A DNA stretch of 34,320 bases from NCBI RefSeq assembly GCF_014904795.1, contig NZ_JACZFS010000080.1:1-34320 (forward strand), read 5' to 3'. Positions 33,678-34,320 of this stretch are shown one piece after another. The notes beneath the pieces were generated by a model that searched no databases, was not told the DNA's origin, and saw only the letters and a program-made list of their open reading frames with translations. The position numbers and the translations under genes are program-made. Numbering within the stretch: the first letter of the stretch is position 1; every line of letters starts with the position of its first letter. The stretch comes from Nisaea nitritireducens (GTDB lineage Bacteria; Pseudomonadota; Alphaproteobacteria; Thalassobaculales; Thalassobaculaceae).

Positions 33678-34174
33678 ACATCTCTACCTACGAGCCTCTC
33701 GATCCCTTCGATCCTGAATTGCGGGTCCTTCTGAGAGGTTTGGATCGGTATGCGGGGCGGCAGCAGGCGCTCAACCTGCGTGTCGAAGTCGTCCGTTGAG
33801 GTGAAGGTCTGGAAGGCCGCCTTGAACTCGCCATCGGGCTTCTCGAACCAGGTCCGGAAGAAGTCAAGAAGGCGTTCCCACTCCGCCTCGATCTTCCGCG
33901 TCTCCGGATCCCCGACGGGAGCCGAAGGTGGCGACGGATGGCGGAAGACAAAGACATCCGGCAGGTCGGCCGCCTGGCGCTTGGCGATCGCGCTCAGCAC
34001 CTCGTAGGCTGTCCCGCTCGGATAGGGGGCGTCACCGTAGACACCTAATTTGAAGGCTTCAACAACCGTCTGTGCCGGAAGACTCATAATGCGTCCGGCG
34101 CGTTCACTTCGGGTCGAAAGGGAACATAGTTGGGTTTGAGCCCCAATGCTGACATTACGTTGACATGACAAAAC

Positions 34175-34197
34175 GCCCTGCGGATTTCTCCGAGGGC
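34175..34197 (-). terminator. Terminator after tRNA-fMet
   Basis: On the minus strand GCCCT-CGG-AGAAAT-CCG-C-AGGGC, a stem with one bulged base, is followed by GTTTTGTC. It lies 34 bases after the tRNA 3' end. It could also stop transcription arriving on the plus strand (CTTTATT follows there). Confidence 0.7.
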
Positions 34198-34231
34198 CTT
34201 TATTCTAGTCGATTGATATTATGTATTGATT

Positions 34232-34308
<77 letters not shown>

Positions 34309-34320
34309 CCATGGGTGTGA

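Larger units (their letters stand above)
33542..34087 (-). pseudogene. Truncated N-terminal region of an nSTAND-type NTPase-like protein
   Basis: From ATG 34087 the minus strand reads GDAPYPSGTAYEVLSAIAKR, then DLPDVFVFRHPSPPSAPVGD, then EWERLLDFFRTWFEKPDGEF and KAAFQTFTSTDDFDTQVERL. From memory this closely resembles the TIR/DUF4062-like front domain of large alphaproteobacterial nSTAND NTPases, which then normally continue with a linker and an ATPase. Here the usual beginning of that domain is missing, and after VERLL the frame runs into unrelated Arg-rich sequence to 33542. No ribosome-binding site is seen at 34087. It is probably a leftover of a defence-type gene, lost by deletion at both ends, next to a tRNA gene. 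Confidence 0.55.

Overview
The window looks like a piece of an alphaproteobacterial chromosome, probably from a marine or otherwise environmental denitrifier. The reasons are high-GC coding sequence, an alphaproteobacterial-type initiator tRNA, a copper nitrite reductase cluster with NnrR/DNR-type control, a FecI/FecR/TonB iron-type uptake operon, and RTX and S-layer-like surface proteins. I do not assign a genus.

Region A (1-7.4 kb). The left edge cuts a large minus-strand surface protein with four imperfect repeats and a 19-residue polythreonine run. Divergent from it are three plus-strand genes: a regulator (BTAD-like winged helix, TolB-like domain, TPR region), a PAP2/vanadium-haloperoxidase superfamily protein with an N-terminal (Gly-Gly-Ala)11 tract, and a subtilisin-family (S8) serine protease without a visible signal peptide. 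This regulator/haloperoxidase-like/protease trio is the best candidate for an undescribed system.

Region B (7.4-16.2 kb) is accessory DNA scarred by mobile elements. It holds a truncated DUF6880-like fragment abutting an IS3-family OrfA fragment, an orphan lipoprotein hydrolase, a second decayed IS3 fragment, a LuxR-type regulator divergent from a 1000-residue RTX calcium-binding protein, and an in-frame chimera of IS3 OrfA with the C-terminal half of a P4-family phage/plasmid primase-helicase. A small acidic ORF follows.

Region C (16.2-22.7 kb) is one minus-strand operon: ECF sigma factor, FecR-type anti-sigma factor, TonB-dependent receptor with STN signalling domain, small membrane protein, PepSY membrane protein, and a membrane/coiled-coil protein. 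It reads as a cell-surface-signalling metal-chelate (probably siderophore) uptake system.

Region D (23.5-33.5 kb) is a compact nitrite and nitric oxide reduction island: nirK-nirV, a convergent pseudoazurin-nnrS unit, an NnrR/DNR-type Crp/Fnr regulator, a small DUF1858-like redox protein, and norC-norB-norQ-norD followed by two small membrane proteins. Three near-identical 14-bp boxes (TTG-N8-CAA) sit upstream of nirK, between pseudoazurin and the regulator, and upstream of norC. Together they suggest a single NO-responsive regulon reducing nitrite to nitrous oxide. No nosZ, nar or nap gene is in the window.

Region E (33.5-34.3 kb) holds a truncated piece that looks like the front of an nSTAND-type NTPase, a short dispersed hairpin repeat, an alternating purine-pyrimidine tract, and an initiator tRNA-fMet gene with its terminator.
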